Made by a program: the position numbers and the translations under genes | Notes under the pieces: model-generated | Told to the model about the DNA's origin: nothing | Databases searched by the model: none | What the model saw: the letters and a program-made list of their open reading frames with translations, nothing else | Shown: in pieces, positions 1 to 11,868 of the stretch | Numbering within the stretch: the stretch's first letter is position 1 | How the letters are laid out: each line of letters begins with the position of its first letter | Assembly (NCBI RefSeq): GCF_000010985.1 | Contig: NC_013939.1 | Location: forward strand, 124,001-188,000 | Length of the DNA stretch: 64,000 nt | Origin: Deferribacter desulfuricans SSM1 | GTDB lineage: Bacteria > Chrysiogenota > Deferribacteres > Deferribacterales > Deferribacteraceae | Reading direction: 5' to 3'

Positions 1-39
1 GTTGGTAAGAAGAAGTTTGCTAAAATTGTTTTGAAATGA
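1..39 (+). CDS. C-terminal end of an upstream gene (partial)
   Basis: The first 39 bases read in frame 1 as a short basic tail ending FAKIVLK and a TGA stop at 37-39, directly followed by the ribosome site of the next gene. This is what the end of an upstream gene in the same operon would look like. Twelve residues are too few to name the family. Confidence 0.5.
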   Translation, partial: VGKKKFAKIVLK

Positions 40-49
40 GGAGGTTGTC

Positions 50-1297
50 GTGGTCATGGTAAAACCGTTTAAAGGTGTAAGATACAATTTAGAAAAAACG
101 TTATTGAAGCAGGTTATTGCTCCACCTTATGATGTGATTAGTCCGGAGCAGAAAGAGGTACTAAAACTTAGATCCCCATATAATGTTGTAAATTTGATTT
201 TACCTGATGGTGAAAATAAATATGAAGAAGCAGCTAAAAAGTATGAGATGTGGAAAAAGGAGAAGATATTAATTAAAGATCCTGAGCCTGTTTTTTACCT
301 TTACGAGCAGGAATATGAATATGAAGGTAAAAAGTATGTAAGAACTGGTTTTATAGGTTTACTAAAATTGGAAGAGTACGATAAAGGTAATGTTTTTCCT
401 CATGAAAAGACTTTATCTGGGCCTAAAATGGACAGATTCAATTTAATGAAGGCAGCAAAAGCAAATTTTAGTCAAATTTTTGGTCTTTATATTGATAGAG
501 ATAATTTTTTAGAGAAGATTTTTTCCAGCATAAAGAAAGAGATGCCGGTAGCTTCAGCAGTTAATGATGAAAAAGTTAAAAATAGTTTATGGCTGATTAG
601 CGATGAGGAAATGAAGAAAAGTATTGAACAATTTATGAAAGATAAAAAAATCTATATAGCTGATGGACACCATAGGTACGAAACGGCTCTTAAATATAGG
701 GATTATATGCGTGAATTAAATGGTGATTCTCCTGAAGATATAAAACCTTATGATTTTGTTATGATGATGTTTGTGAATTTTTATGATGAAGGTTTGAAGG
801 TATTTCCTACGCATCGTGTTGTTGAATTTAATGATAAAATTGATGATTTTTTTGAAAAATTAAAGAGAAGCTATAAAGTTGAAAAAGTTGATGATTTTAA
901 GGTTGCCGAAAAAAAACAGAAAGAATCAGATGTGCCTTCTTTTATTGTTTATTATAATGGGAAATTTGCTTTTATCTCGATTTTAGAAGAGGAATATGAA
1001 AAACTGCATCCGATTTATAGAAAGGTTGATACTTTTGTTTTAGAAGAAACAGTTTTAAAACCAATATTAGGTTTTACTGATGAAAAACTGCTTAAAAAAG
1101 AGGGTATATATTTTGTTCAAAATATGGAGCAGATAAAAAAATTGGAAAAAGAGAAAGATGTTTTAGCTTTTATTGTAAAAGGTGTTGATATAGAGGTAGT
1201 TAAAGAGATAGCTGAAAATGGCCTTGTGATGCCTCAAAAATCTACATATTTCTATCCTAAACTTGATTCAGGGTTAGTTTTTAACGATCTTTCTTAA
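50..1297 (+). CDS. DUF1015 family protein
   Basis: A 415-residue soluble protein of the DUF1015 family, whose function is not firmly established. The N-terminal APPYDVIS motif (about residues 24-31) and the ADGHHRYETA motif near residue 204 are the family signatures. The length is normal for the family. A GAGGAGG ribosome site at 38-44 places the GTG at 50 at good spacing; the ATG at 56 is the alternative start. It lies 26 bases upstream of UDP-glucose dehydrogenase and is probably co-transcribed with it. No catalytic activity can be read from the sequence with confidence. Confidence 0.85.
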   Translation: MVMVKPFKGVRYNLEKTLLKQVIAPPYDVISPEQKEVLKLRSPYNVVNLILPDGENKYEEAAKKYEMWKKEKILIKDPEPVFYLYEQEYEYEGKKYVRTGFIGLLKLEEYDKGNVFPHEKTLSGPKMDRFNLMKAAKANFSQIFGLYIDRDNFLEKIFSSIKKEMPVASAVNDEKVKNSLWLISDEEMKKSIEQFMKDKKIYIADGHHRYETALKYRDYMRELNGDSPEDIKPYDFVMMMFVNFYDEGLKVFPTHRVVEFNDKIDDFFEKLKRSYKVEKVDDFKVAEKKQKESDVPSFIVYYNGKFAFISILEEEYEKLHPIYRKVDTFVLEETVLKPILGFTDEKLLKKEGIYFVQNMEQIKKLEKEKDVLAFIVKGVDIEVVKEIAENGLVMPQKSTYFYPKLDSGLVFNDLS

Positions 1298-1326
1298 TAG
1301 TAAGTTTATTAATTTGGAGGTTTATG

Positions 1327-2655
1327 ATGAGAATTGCGGTTGTTGGCACTGGATATGTGGGCTTGGTTACTGGAGCTTGCTTGGCTGAATTTGGTATGTT
1401 TGTAACCTGTGTTGATATAGATAAGAAGAAGATTGATATGTTGAATAATGGTGAAATACCTATTTATGAGCCAGGACTTGATGTTATTGTTGAGAAAAAC
1501 AGTAAGGCTGGGAGATTAAAATTTACTACCGATGTAGCTCAGGCAGTTAAAGATAATCTTGTTATTTTTATTGCAGTTGGTACCCCACCTAAAGAGGATG
1601 GTAGTGCTGATCTTACTTATGTTGAAAATGTGGCAAGAGATATAGCAAAAAATATGAACGGGTATAAAGTGGTAGTAAATAAAAGTACTGTCCCTGTTGG
1701 TACAGGTCAAAGGGTTAAAAAGATTATAAAAGAAATTGTGGGTGATAAATTTAGGTTTGATGTGGTTAGTAACCCTGAATTCTTAAGAGAAGGGGCTGCT
1801 GTCAACGATTTTATGAGACCAGATAGAATAGTTATTGGTGCTGAAAGTGATGAAGCAGTGGCTATAATGAAAGATATTTATAGTGCACACTATCTTGGAG
1901 AAGCACCTTTTGTGGTTACTAATATTGAAACAGCTGAGATGATAAAGTATGCATCAAATGCTTTTCTGGCGTTAAAGATTACATTTATTAATGAAATAGC
2001 AAATTTATGTGATCTAGTGGGTGCTGATGTTCATAAAGTAGCAAAAGCGATGGGTATGGATGGAAGAATAAGCCCTAAATTTTTACATCCTGGCCCTGGT
2101 TACGGTGGTAGTTGTTTCCCTAAGGATACTCTGGCATTATGCAACATAGCTAAGGAGTATGGCTATAATATAAAAGTTGTTGACGCTGCAATTGAAGCAA
2201 ATGAGAGGCAAAAGCTTTTGATGGTCGATAAGATTTTGGGACTATTGGGAAAAGAAAAAAAAGAAGGTTCTTTAAAAGATGTCAATATAACAATTTTGGG
2301 GCTTGCTTTTAAACCTAATACTGATGATATGAGGGAGTCTCCATCAATAGTTATAATAAACGAATTGTTAAAATATGGTGCAAAGATAAAAGCTTTTGAT
2401 CCTATTGCAATGGAAAATGCAAAAAGTATATTTGGGGATAGTATTGAATATAGTAAAGATGAATATAGCGCTGTAGAAGGGGCAGATTGCCTTGTAATTG
2501 TTACTGAATGGAACCAGTTTAGAAAGCTGGATATGGAAAAAATTAAGAGCTTGATGAGGAATCATAATTTGGCTGATTTACGTAATATTTATGAACCTAA
2601 AAAGATGAGAGAAATTGGATTTAATTATGTGTGTGTAGGAAGAAGTAAAATATAA
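1327..2655 (+). CDS. ugd: UDP-glucose 6-dehydrogenase
   Basis: Oxidises UDP-glucose to UDP-glucuronate with two NAD+, supplying uronic acid for surface polysaccharide. An N-terminal Rossmann motif ([11 protein letters not shown]), [16 protein letters not shown] and the catalytic-cysteine motif GGSCFPKD (Cys about residue 263) are all present, and the length of about 442 is typical. Two ATGs lie in a row at 1324 and 1327. The GGAGG at 1316-1320 is 3 bases from the first and 6 from the second, so the second is chosen. The gene sits alone among housekeeping genes, away from the polysaccharide genes near 18 kb. Confidence 0.93.
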   Translation: MRIAVVGTGYVGLVTGACLAEFGMFVTCVDIDKKKIDMLNNGEIPIYEPGLDVIVEKNSKAGRLKFTTDVAQAVKDNLVIFIAVGTPPKEDGSADLTYVENVARDIAKNMNGYKVVVNKSTVPVGTGQRVKKIIKEIVGDKFRFDVVSNPEFLREGAAVNDFMRPDRIVIGAESDEAVAIMKDIYSAHYLGEAPFVVTNIETAEMIKYASNAFLALKITFINEIANLCDLVGADVHKVAKAMGMDGRISPKFLHPGPGYGGSCFPKDTLALCNIAKEYGYNIKVVDAAIEANERQKLLMVDKILGLLGKEKKEGSLKDVNITILGLAFKPNTDDMRESPSIVIINELLKYGAKIKAFDPIAMENAKSIFGDSIEYSKDEYSAVEGADCLVIVTEWNQFRKLDMEKIKSLMRNHNLADLRNIYEPKKMREIGFNYVCVGRSKI

Positions 2656-2669
2656 AGGAACGGTTTTTT

Positions 2670-4472
2670 ATGGATCAAAAGTTTATTAGAAATTTTTCGA
2701 TTATTGCACATATAGATCATGGTAAATCCACTCTTGCAGATAGACTTATAGAATTTACTGGAGCACTTGATAAAAGACTAATGAAAGATCAAGTACTGGA
2801 TAAAATGGAGATAGAGAGGGAGCGTGGAATCACAATCAAAGCTCAAACTGTGAGACTTTATTATGATGCAGATGATGGAAACAGGTATCAATTAAATTTA
2901 ATTGATACCCCAGGACATGTTGATTTCACTTATGAAGTATCAAGAAGTTTGGCAGCTTGTGAAGGGGCACTTTTAGTAGTAGATGCCTCTCAAGGTGTTG
3001 AGGCCCAGACAATTGCAAATGTTTATCTAGCATTGGATAATGATTTAGAGTTAATTCCAGTTTTAAATAAAATAGATTTGCCTGGAGCTGACCCAGAAAA
3101 AGTAAAAGAAGAGATAGAAGAGGTTATAGGCTTAGATGCATCAGAGGCAATTTTAGCAAGTGCAAAAGAAGGAACAGGGACAAAAGAGATTTTAGAAGCG
3201 ATTGTCAATAAAATTCCTCCTCCAAAAGGTGATCTGAATAAGCCTTTGAAAGCTATGGTGTTTGATTCTTGGTATGATTCTTATCAAGGGGTTGTTACCC
3301 TTGTTAGGGTAATAGATGGAAAGATTAAAAAAGGTGATAAGATAATTTTTATGTCATCAAAGAAGGAATATGAAGTAGGGAGAGTTGGAGTATTTACTCC
3401 GCTATCTACAGATGTGGATGAACTTTCAGCTGGTGAAGTTGGATTTATTATTGCTGGGATAAAAGAGTTAAAGGATGTTAATATAGGTGATACCATAACT
3501 CATCCAGATAAACCTACAGATAAGCCTTTTCCCGGTTTTAAAAAAGTGAAGCCTGTTGTTTTTTGTGGGATATATCCAGTTGATACAAAAGATTATGATG
3601 ATTTGCGTGATGCACTTGAAAAATTATCTTTAAATGATAGTTCAATAACTTTTGAGCCTGAGACTTCTGCTGCGCTGGGCTTTGGTTTTAGGTGTGGTTT
3701 TTTAGGTTTGTTACATATGGAAATTGTTCAAGAAAGATTGGAAAGGGAGTTTGATTTAAATCTTATTACTACTGCACCTACTGTAATATATCGTGTGAAA
3801 AAGAAGAATGGGGAAATGTTAGAAATTGACAATCCAGCTTCTTTGCCACCTATTGGTGATATTGAGGAGATAGAAGAACCGTTTATAAAAGCTACAATAA
3901 TAGTACCTTCTGAGTATTTAGGAGGAGTTTTACAACTTTTACAAGATAAAAGAGGGGTTCAAAAGAATTTTAATTATATATCTGAGCAAAGAGTGATTTT
4001 AGAATATGAAATTCCTTTAGCTGAAGTTGTTATCGATTTTTATGATAAATTAAAGTCTAGGACAAAAGGGTATGCTTCCTTTGACTATGAGTTTTCAGGT
4101 TATAAACCTAGTGAACTTGTTAAACTGGATATTCTCATAAATAAAGAGCCAGTGGATGCTTTAAGTATTATTGTTCACAAAGATAATGCTTATTATAAGG
4201 GTAGAGAATTGGTGGATAAGTTGAAAGAACTTATCCCAAGGCAGATGTTTGATGTGGCAATACAAGCTGCTATAGGGAACAAGATTGTGGCTAGATCAAC
4301 TGTGAAGGCTTATAGAAAGAATGTTACCGCCAAATGTTATGGTGGTGATATCACACGAAAGAAAAAGCTACTTGAAAAACAGAAAGAAGGGAAAAAGAGA
4401 ATGAAGCAGATTGGAAAAGTAGATGTACCTCAAGAGGCATTTCTCGCTGTGTTAAAATTGGGGGAGGATTAA
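2670..4472 (+). CDS. lepA: elongation factor 4 (LepA), ribosome-associated GTPase
   Basis: A 600-residue translational GTPase that back-translocates or remodels stalled ribosomes. G-motifs are intact: [10 protein letters not shown] (P-loop, about residues 13-22), [11 protein letters not shown] (switch I), DTPGHVDF (switch II) and NKIDLP. The LepA-specific C-terminal domain ends in a basic stretch with [19 protein letters not shown]. Length matches the family. The stop codon directly abuts the lepB start at 4473. This lepA-lepB pairing is common in bacteria and suggests co-transcription. Confidence 0.96.
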   Translation: MDQKFIRNFSIIAHIDHGKSTLADRLIEFTGALDKRLMKDQVLDKMEIERERGITIKAQTVRLYYDADDGNRYQLNLIDTPGHVDFTYEVSRSLAACEGALLVVDASQGVEAQTIANVYLALDNDLELIPVLNKIDLPGADPEKVKEEIEEVIGLDASEAILASAKEGTGTKEILEAIVNKIPPPKGDLNKPLKAMVFDSWYDSYQGVVTLVRVIDGKIKKGDKIIFMSSKKEYEVGRVGVFTPLSTDVDELSAGEVGFIIAGIKELKDVNIGDTITHPDKPTDKPFPGFKKVKPVVFCGIYPVDTKDYDDLRDALEKLSLNDSSITFEPETSAALGFGFRCGFLGLLHMEIVQERLEREFDLNLITTAPTVIYRVKKKNGEMLEIDNPASLPPIGDIEEIEEPFIKATIIVPSEYLGGVLQLLQDKRGVQKNFNYISEQRVILEYEIPLAEVVIDFYDKLKSRTKGYASFDYEFSGYKPSELVKLDILINKEPVDALSIIVHKDNAYYKGRELVDKLKELIPRQMFDVAIQAAIGNKIVARSTVKAYRKNVTAKCYGGDITRKKKLLEKQKEGKKRMKQIGKVDVPQEAFLAVLKLGED

Positions 4473-5066
4473 ATGAGCAGTGAGGTTAAAGAGGTTAAAA
4501 AAGGTAAATTTAAAGATACGATAGATTCTTTAGTTGTTGCTTTTGTAATTGCAATGATTATCAGAGCCTTTATTATACAGGCTTATAAAATACCTTCTGG
4601 CTCAATGCTTAATACGCTTTTGATAGGTGATCATATCCTTGTTAATAAATTGGCTTATAAATTTGGCAAACCTAAAAGAGGTGATATAATAGTTTTTGAA
4701 TGGCCAGTGGAACCAGAAAAGGATTTTATAAAAAGAGTTATAGCAACACCTGGGGATAAATTTCAGCTTATAAACAAAAAGGTATATATAAATGATAAAC
4801 CTTTAAATGAGCCTTACGCTATTTATAAATCAAGTTTTATATTACCAGGCAATTTTACTCCAAGGGATAATACTGAAAGTTTTATTATACCAAAAGGTTA
4901 CTATTTTGTAATGGGGGATAATAGAGATTCAAGCTATGACAGTAGATATTGGGGTTTTGTATCGGAAGATAAAATTAAAGGGAAGGCCTGGATAATTTAT
5001 TGGTCTTGGGATTTCCGTGACGGTTTTAAGTTAAGATTAAATAGGGTATTGAAAGTTATACATTAA
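4473..5066 (+). CDS. lepB: signal peptidase I
   Basis: Membrane-anchored serine/lysine endopeptidase that removes signal peptides from Sec- and Tat-exported proteins. It has one N-terminal membrane segment (about residues 19-37), the catalytic-serine motif PSGSM (Ser44), the catalytic lysine in FIKRVI (Lys87), and the C-terminal GDNRDSSYDSRYWG box. At 197 residues it is the short, single-anchor form. It begins on the base after the lepA stop, with GGGGGAGG just upstream inside lepA as ribosome site. Confidence 0.95.
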   Translation: MSSEVKEVKKGKFKDTIDSLVVAFVIAMIIRAFIIQAYKIPSGSMLNTLLIGDHILVNKLAYKFGKPKRGDIIVFEWPVEPEKDFIKRVIATPGDKFQLINKKVYINDKPLNEPYAIYKSSFILPGNFTPRDNTESFIIPKGYYFVMGDNRDSSYDSRYWGFVSEDKIKGKAWIIYWSWDFRDGFKLRLNRVLKVIH

Positions 5067-5067
5067 A

Positions 5068-5091
5068 TGTGTTAAATTGATATTTAACACA
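5068..5091 (+). promoter_or_regulatory. perfect inverted repeat after lepB
   Basis: Two 10-base arms (TGTGTTAAAT and ATTTAACACA) are perfectly complementary around a TGAT loop, between the lepB stop and the ribosome site of the next gene. No T-run follows, so it is not a standard terminator. It could be an mRNA stability or processing hairpin, or a protein-binding operator. Confidence 0.5.
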
Positions 5092-5101
5092 GGAGAATAT
5101 T

Positions 5102-6717
<1,616 letters not shown>

Positions 6718-7437
6718 GTGACTAACGATAAAAACCCTTTACATGTTGCAATAATAATGGATGGCAACGGCAGGTGGGCAAAGCAGAGAAACCTGCCGCG
6801 TATTTTTGGCCATAGGGCCGGTATGGAATCTGTCAATAAAATTGTAAGTTATGCCTCAAAACTGGGGATTAAATATTTATCTCTTTTTGCCTTTTCCACA
6901 GAAAACTGGCTTAGGCCAAAGGATGAAGTAAATGGTTTAATGGAAATATTAAATGAATTTATTGATAAAAAGTTTAATGAAATAATAGACAAAAATATAA
7001 AGCTTGTCGTATCTGGGAGGTTAGAACAGATACCTGAGGAGCCGAGATCTAAGTTGGAAAAACTTATTGATGCATCAAGTAATAATTCTGGGATGGTATT
7101 AAACCTAGCATTAAACTACGGTGGTAGAAGTGAGATTGTAGATGCAGTAAATAAAATTTTGAAGTCAGGCTTAAAAGAGATTAAAGAAGAAGAAGATTTT
7201 AAAGACTTTTTATATAATCCAGAAATCCCTGATGTGGACCTTTTGATTAGGACAAGTGGAGAGATGAGAATAAGCAATTTTATGTTGTGGCGTCTTGCAT
7301 ATGCTGAGTTGTATTTTACTGAAGTATTATGGCCAGATTTTGATGAGAAAGAGTTTGATAAGGCATTGGATAATTATAAATCGAGAGTTAGACGTTTTGG
7401 GATGACAGATGAACAGATTATGAGAGGAGAATTTTGA
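6718..7437 (+). CDS. uppS: undecaprenyl diphosphate synthase (cis-prenyltransferase)
   Basis: Condenses isopentenyl diphosphate onto farnesyl diphosphate to make the C55 carrier lipid for cell wall and lipopolysaccharide. [13 protein letters not shown] near the N-terminus holds the catalytic Asp; [15 protein letters not shown] and [13 protein letters not shown] are the C-terminal signatures. 239 residues is typical. The GTG start directly follows the frr stop. Codons 15-35 are unusually GC-rich for this genome and contain a potential hairpin at 6768-6798. It is followed by cdsA, as in many bacteria. Confidence 0.95.
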   Translation: MTNDKNPLHVAIIMDGNGRWAKQRNLPRIFGHRAGMESVNKIVSYASKLGIKYLSLFAFSTENWLRPKDEVNGLMEILNEFIDKKFNEIIDKNIKLVVSGRLEQIPEEPRSKLEKLIDASSNNSGMVLNLALNYGGRSEIVDAVNKILKSGLKEIKEEEDFKDFLYNPEIPDVDLLIRTSGEMRISNFMLWRLAYAELYFTEVLWPDFDEKEFDKALDNYKSRVRRFGMTDEQIMRGEF

Positions 7438-8231
7438 GCGAAAAACAGAAAAGGGTAGCAACAGCATTAATATTGATCCCTTTACTTATCTTTGCTGTAA
7501 TTTATTTCAGTGATTTTTACTTTTTCTTAGTTTTGGAAGTTGTGATATTGATTGCAACATATGAGTTTTCTAGACTGATAGAAAAAAGTGAGTTTAAATT
7601 TTTAAAGGTACCTACTTTTATAGGTGCGTTTTTAATTCCGTTTGCCTTTTATTTAAAGGATTTAAATATTTTTCTGTTTGCAGTATTTATTATATGCTTT
7701 TTTACGTTGGTATTAAAACTCTTAGGCTCAAAGCCCTTAGATGATACTTATAAGACGATTTCAATAACATTTTTAGCAGTTTTTTATATATCTTTTATGA
7801 TTTCACATTTACAGCTTTTAAGACATGAAGGTTACCATTATATCTTTTACCTCTTTTTTATTATATGGTTAAGCGATAGTTTTGCATATTTTTTTGGTAT
7901 TAAATTTGGAAAAAGAAGACTTTACGAACTTATAAGTCCTAAAAAAAGTGTGGAAGGGTTGATCGCAGGGTATATCGGTGGGTTTATTGCTGCAATAATT
8001 TATGGTACGGTTTTTCTTAAGTTAAACTTTCAAAATATAATTTTTAGCGCTTTTATTGTTGTTACAGCAGGAGTTTTAGGAGATTTAGTGGAATCAATGT
8101 TTAAAAGGAAGTCAGGGGTTAAGGATAGTGGGAATATATTCCCTGGCCATGGTGGTATGCTTGATCGCATTGATTCTCTGATTTTTGGCGCTCCAGCTCT
8201 CTATTACTATATTTATTTTTTTGTGAGGTAG
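7434..8231 (+). CDS. cdsA: phosphatidate cytidylyltransferase
   Basis: Integral membrane enzyme making CDP-diacylglycerol, the precursor of all phospholipids. It has about eight hydrophobic helices, SPKKSVEG, and the C-terminal signature from [18 protein letters not shown] to [12 protein letters not shown]. 265 residues is normal. The start is TTG at 7434, overlapping the uppS stop by four bases, with AGGAGA upstream. Operon position between uppS and dxr is conserved widely. Confidence 0.94.
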   Translation: MSEKQKRVATALILIPLLIFAVIYFSDFYFFLVLEVVILIATYEFSRLIEKSEFKFLKVPTFIGAFLIPFAFYLKDLNIFLFAVFIICFFTLVLKLLGSKPLDDTYKTISITFLAVFYISFMISHLQLLRHEGYHYIFYLFFIIWLSDSFAYFFGIKFGKRRLYELISPKKSVEGLIAGYIGGFIAAIIYGTVFLKLNFQNIIFSAFIVVTAGVLGDLVESMFKRKSGVKDSGNIFPGHGGMLDRIDSLIFGAPALYYYIYFFVR

Positions 8232-8232
8232 G

Positions 8233-9366
8233 ATGAAAAAGGTTGGAGTTGTTGGAGCCACTGGATCCATTGGTACTCAAGCAATTGATGTAATTAAGAA
8301 AAATAAGGATAAATTTGAGGTAGTTTTTATATCTGCCCATAGTAGTAAGGATAAATTATTAAACTTCAAAGAAGATATCGATGCAAAATATGCAATATTA
8401 ACAGGTGTAGATAGTAGTGATAATGGAGATGTCTTATTTGGATTAGATGAGTTATTGAATATTATAAAAAATGAAGAAATAGATATTATACTTTCTGCTG
8501 CAGTAGGGTTTTCTGGATTATTACCAACGTATCACGCTTTACAAAGAGGGATAGATATTGCTTTAGCAAATAAAGAGTCTATGGTAACAGCTGGTAGCAT
8601 ACTAAATAACATTTCTAAAAGAAATGGAGCAAAAATAATACCTGTAGATAGTGAGCATTCTGCTATATTTCAATCAATCTTAGGGCATAAAAAAGAATTT
8701 TTAGAAAAAATAATTTTAACAGCAAGTGGTGGTCCATTTAGAAGGCGACCAATAGATTCTCTTGAATTTGTTGAAATTGATGAAGCGTTGAAACATCCAA
8801 ATTGGAAAATGGGTAAGAAAATAACTGTAGATTCAGCAACTATGATGAATAAAGGGTTAGAGCTGATTGAAGCAAAATTTTTATTTGATGTTTCAACTGA
8901 TAAATTAGATGTGATTATCCACCCTGAGAGTATTATTCATTCAATGGTCTCTTTTTGTGATGGGAGCTATATCGCTCAGCTTGGTTTTCCTGATATGAGA
9001 GTTCCAATAGCTTATGCGTTGAGTTATCCTGAAAGACTGACACTTGATACAAAAAGGTTGAGCTTTTATGAACTTGAAAAATTGACGTTTTTAAAACCGG
9101 ACTTTAAAAGGTATCCATGTTTAAAGTTGGCATTCGAAGTTTTGAATAATGATAAGGCAGTGTATTATATTGCATTAAATGCTGCCAATGAAGTGGCTGT
9201 GGAAGGCTTTTTGAAAAAAGAGATAAAATTTATTGATATCCCAAGTGTAATTGAATCGGTTCTTGAAAAAATAGAACAAGTTGATGTCAAATCTATCAAT
9301 GATATTATAGAAGTAGATAAAACCGCAAGAATGTATGCATTAGATTTTATAAAAAAGAGGTTTTGA
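8233..9366 (+). CDS. dxr: 1-deoxy-D-xylulose 5-phosphate reductoisomerase
   Basis: Second step of the MEP isoprenoid pathway, converting DXP to MEP with NADPH; it feeds the neighbouring uppS. The NADPH motif GATGSIGTQAID, the metal/substrate motifs DSEHSAIFQ, TASGGPFRR, HPNWKMGKKITVDSAT and HPESIIHSM are intact. 377 residues is typical. It starts one base after the cdsA stop, and its TGA overlaps the first base of the rseP ATG. Confidence 0.96.
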   Translation: MKKVGVVGATGSIGTQAIDVIKKNKDKFEVVFISAHSSKDKLLNFKEDIDAKYAILTGVDSSDNGDVLFGLDELLNIIKNEEIDIILSAAVGFSGLLPTYHALQRGIDIALANKESMVTAGSILNNISKRNGAKIIPVDSEHSAIFQSILGHKKEFLEKIILTASGGPFRRRPIDSLEFVEIDEALKHPNWKMGKKITVDSATMMNKGLELIEAKFLFDVSTDKLDVIIHPESIIHSMVSFCDGSYIAQLGFPDMRVPIAYALSYPERLTLDTKRLSFYELEKLTFLKPDFKRYPCLKLAFEVLNNDKAVYYIALNAANEVAVEGFLKKEIKFIDIPSVIESVLEKIEQVDVKSINDIIEVDKTARMYALDFIKKRF

Positions 9367-10433
9367 TGGGTATTATATCTGCAATTTTAGTTTTTGGCAT
9401 TTTAGTATTTATCCACGAATTTGGACATTTTATATTTGCAAAATTGTTCGGTGTAAAAGTATTAAGGTTTTCAATCGGATTTGGGCCTGTACTTATTTCA
9501 AAAAAAATGGGCGAGACTGAATATGCTTTGTCTTTGATCCCATTAGGTGGATATGTAAAAATGTATGGGGAAAATCCAGATGAAGAGGATGATGTTGTAA
9601 GTGATGAAGATGCTGATAAGGCTTTTTCAAATAAGCCTGTATGGTATAGATTTTTTATTGTTTTGGCAGGTCCTTTATTTAATTATTTACTTGCTATCAT
9701 TATTTTTTCTTTCATCTTTATGTCTGGTATAGAAAAACTTTTACCTGTTATTGGTGAAGTAAAAGATGGGATGCCTGCGGCTATAACAGGGATACAGCCT
9801 GGTGATAAAATAATAGAAATTGATGGCCACAAAGTAAAGTTTTGGGAAGATATCGGAAATTATATAAAATTCAAAGCTGGAGAAGAGGTACATGTTAAAA
9901 TTGATAGAGATGGCAATATAATCAGTTTAACTTTAGTACCTAAAAAGGAGAAAGTGAAAAATATTTTTGGTGAAGATAAATATGTTGGTTTAATAGGCAT
10001 AATGCCTAAAGGTGATTATATAGAAGTAAAGTATAATCTGTTTGAATCTTTTGTTTTGGGGTTTAAGAAGACAAATGAGGTTACAAAACTTACCCTTTTA
10101 GGGATTGTTAAAATTATACAAAAGGTTGTGCCAGCTGATAATATCGGTGGTCCAATAATGATTTTTCAGATGGCATCAGAGACTGCAAAAGCTGGGTTTT
10201 CTAGCTTGCTTGCATTCATGGCAGTAATCAGTATAAATCTTGCTATTTTGAACCTTTTGCCTATACCTGTTTTGGATGGTGGACATCTCTTATTTTATAT
10301 CATTGAAATGATAATAAGAAGACCAGTAAGTTTAAAGGTTAGAATGGTTGCTCAATATATTGGCCTTGCATTGCTAATATCATTAATGTTTTTTGCTTTT
10401 TATAATGATATTACAAGGATAATCAAAAAATAG
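9366..10433 (+). CDS. rseP: site-2 intramembrane zinc protease RseP
   Basis: Cleaves membrane-embedded regulators such as anti-sigma factors and leftover signal peptides. The zinc motif HEFGH lies in the first membrane helix (about residues 18-22), one PDZ domain spans about residues 125-195, and the third zinc ligand sits in LPIPVLDGGHL near the C-terminal helices. The ATG at 9366 is chosen because GAGG at 9357-9360 fits it; a TTG just before is in frame. dxr-rseP adjacency is classical. Confidence 0.93.
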   Translation: MGIISAILVFGILVFIHEFGHFIFAKLFGVKVLRFSIGFGPVLISKKMGETEYALSLIPLGGYVKMYGENPDEEDDVVSDEDADKAFSNKPVWYRFFIVLAGPLFNYLLAIIIFSFIFMSGIEKLLPVIGEVKDGMPAAITGIQPGDKIIEIDGHKVKFWEDIGNYIKFKAGEEVHVKIDRDGNIISLTLVPKKEKVKNIFGEDKYVGLIGIMPKGDYIEVKYNLFESFVLGFKKTNEVTKLTLLGIVKIIQKVVPADNIGGPIMIFQMASETAKAGFSSLLAFMAVISINLAILNLLPIPVLDGGHLLFYIIEMIIRRPVSLKVRMVAQYIGLALLISLMFFAFYNDITRIIKK

Positions 10434-10434
10434 T

Positions 10435-11058
10435 ATGATACTTGAATACGCAGAATTGTTAGATAAAAAAATTAATGAAGTTGAGTATTGTGTTTTTGAT
10501 ATAGAATCTACTGGGATAAATCCTTTTGATGGAGATAGAATTGTTGAAATCGGCGCAGTAAAAATAAAGCCTGGGTTTGTGATTGATTACAAAAACAAAT
10601 TTCATGTATTAGTAAATCCTGGGATACCTATTCCAGAGGATTCTCAAAAGATTCATGGGATTACAGATGAGGATGTTGCAAATGCTCCTGATGAATGTGA
10701 AGCTTATTATAATTTTATAGAATTTGCAAAAGGGTGTATTCCAGTTGCTCATAATGCAAGGAAAGATATGGCTTTTTTGAGAAGAATATCAAAGGAATAT
10801 TTAATAGATGAACCTTTTGAGTTTGTTTTAGATACATTAGCACTTTCTAAAAAAGTAAATGTGTTGTCAAGATATCACAATCTGGATGCTTTAATAGAAA
10901 AATACAATGTTAGAATAAAATCTAATTATAAGAGGCATAGAGCGCTTTATGATGCTGAAGCTACTTCTGTTATTTTCAAAATTATGATGAATGATATTTA
11001 CAATAAATACAGGTTTTCTTTAATCGAACTGTTTCAGTTTTTAGATATAAAAATCTAA
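10435..11058 (+). CDS. DEDDh 3'-5' exonuclease (DnaQ/PolC-like)
   Basis: A 207-residue stand-alone exonuclease domain. The four DEDDh motifs are visible: FDIESTG (exo I), the VDLD-type segment HNARKDMAFL (exo II), and HRALYDAEAT (exo III, with His and Asp). This resembles the epsilon proofreading subunit of DNA polymerase III and the exonuclease domain of PolC. Whether it proofreads, processes RNA or acts in repair cannot be told. It starts two bases after the rseP stop. Confidence 0.85.
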   Translation: MILEYAELLDKKINEVEYCVFDIESTGINPFDGDRIVEIGAVKIKPGFVIDYKNKFHVLVNPGIPIPEDSQKIHGITDEDVANAPDECEAYYNFIEFAKGCIPVAHNARKDMAFLRRISKEYLIDEPFEFVLDTLALSKKVNVLSRYHNLDALIEKYNVRIKSNYKRHRALYDAEATSVIFKIMMNDIYNKYRFSLIELFQFLDIKI

Positions 11059-11082
11059 AAATCGGTGGGTTGATTTTTAGAT
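11053..11082 (+). terminator. 11-bp hairpin at the exonuclease 3' end
   Basis: Perfect 11-base arms ATCTAAAAATC and GATTTTTAGAT surround an 8-base loop (GGTGGGTT). The left arm contains the exonuclease stop codon. The stem is AT-rich and the T-run is inside the right arm, so it is a weak terminator or an mRNA-end stabiliser separating this operon from parA. Confidence 0.5.
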
Positions 11083-11106
11083 GAATATGGAGTAATCTTC
11101 CAAGTT

Positions 11107-11868
11107 ATGGGTAAAATTATAGCAGTAGCAAATCAAAAAGGTGGTGTTGGTAAGACGACTACAGCAGTAAATCTTTCTTCTGCTTTAGCTATTGCAGAAG
11201 CTAAGGTTTTGATTGTGGATATGGATCCGCAAGCAAATGCTACAAGCGGGCTTGGTTATCTACCACATGAGTTGGAAAAGTCTGTTTATGACGCTATAGT
11301 GGGTGACGTTTCTCTAGACGAGATTATATTAGAAACTCAAATAAACAATCTTTACTTAGTTCCTAGTAAAATAGATTTAACTGCTGCTGAAATAGAGTTG
11401 GTGACAGTTCTATCTAGAGAGACAAGATTAAAGAAACATCTTGATATGAAAAAGGATGATTTTGATTTCATTATTATAGACTGTCCGCCTTCTCTTGGTT
11501 TATTGACGATAAATTCTCTGACAGCAGCTGATACTGTATTGATCCCGTTGCAATGCGAATATTATGCATTAGAAGGGTTGAGCCAACTGTTAAATACTGT
11601 AAGATTAATTAGAGAAAATTTAAATCCTGAGTTGAAATTGGAAGGGATTTTACTTACAATGTATGACCCCAGAAATAATTTATCAAAAGAAGTATACAGA
11701 CAAGTGAGGGAATATTTTAGAGAAGATATGTTTCGAACCATAATTCCAAGAAATGTTAAACTTAGTGAAGCTCCAAGCCATGGATTACCAATTATTTCTT
11801 ATGATATAAGGTCTAAAGGTGCAGAAAGTTATATAGAATTAGCAAAAGAGGTGATAAGTAGAAGATGA
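11107..11868 (+). CDS. parA: chromosome-partitioning ATPase ParA (Soj)
   Basis: Walker-type ATPase that positions chromosome origins together with ParB. The deviant Walker A motif KGGVGKTTT is near residue 11, DMDPQANATSG follows, and the DCPPSLG switch lies near residue 120. 253 residues is standard for the chromosomal form. The ribosome site is poor: a GGAG sits about 15 bases upstream. Its stop overlaps the parB start. A bactofilin gene follows parB, suggesting a shared role in cell-pole organisation. Confidence 0.95.
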   Translation: MGKIIAVANQKGGVGKTTTAVNLSSALAIAEAKVLIVDMDPQANATSGLGYLPHELEKSVYDAIVGDVSLDEIILETQINNLYLVPSKIDLTAAEIELVTVLSRETRLKKHLDMKKDDFDFIIIDCPPSLGLLTINSLTAADTVLIPLQCEYYALEGLSQLLNTVRLIRENLNPELKLEGILLTMYDPRNNLSKEVYRQVREYFREDMFRTIIPRNVKLSEAPSHGLPIISYDIRSKGAESYIELAKEVISRR

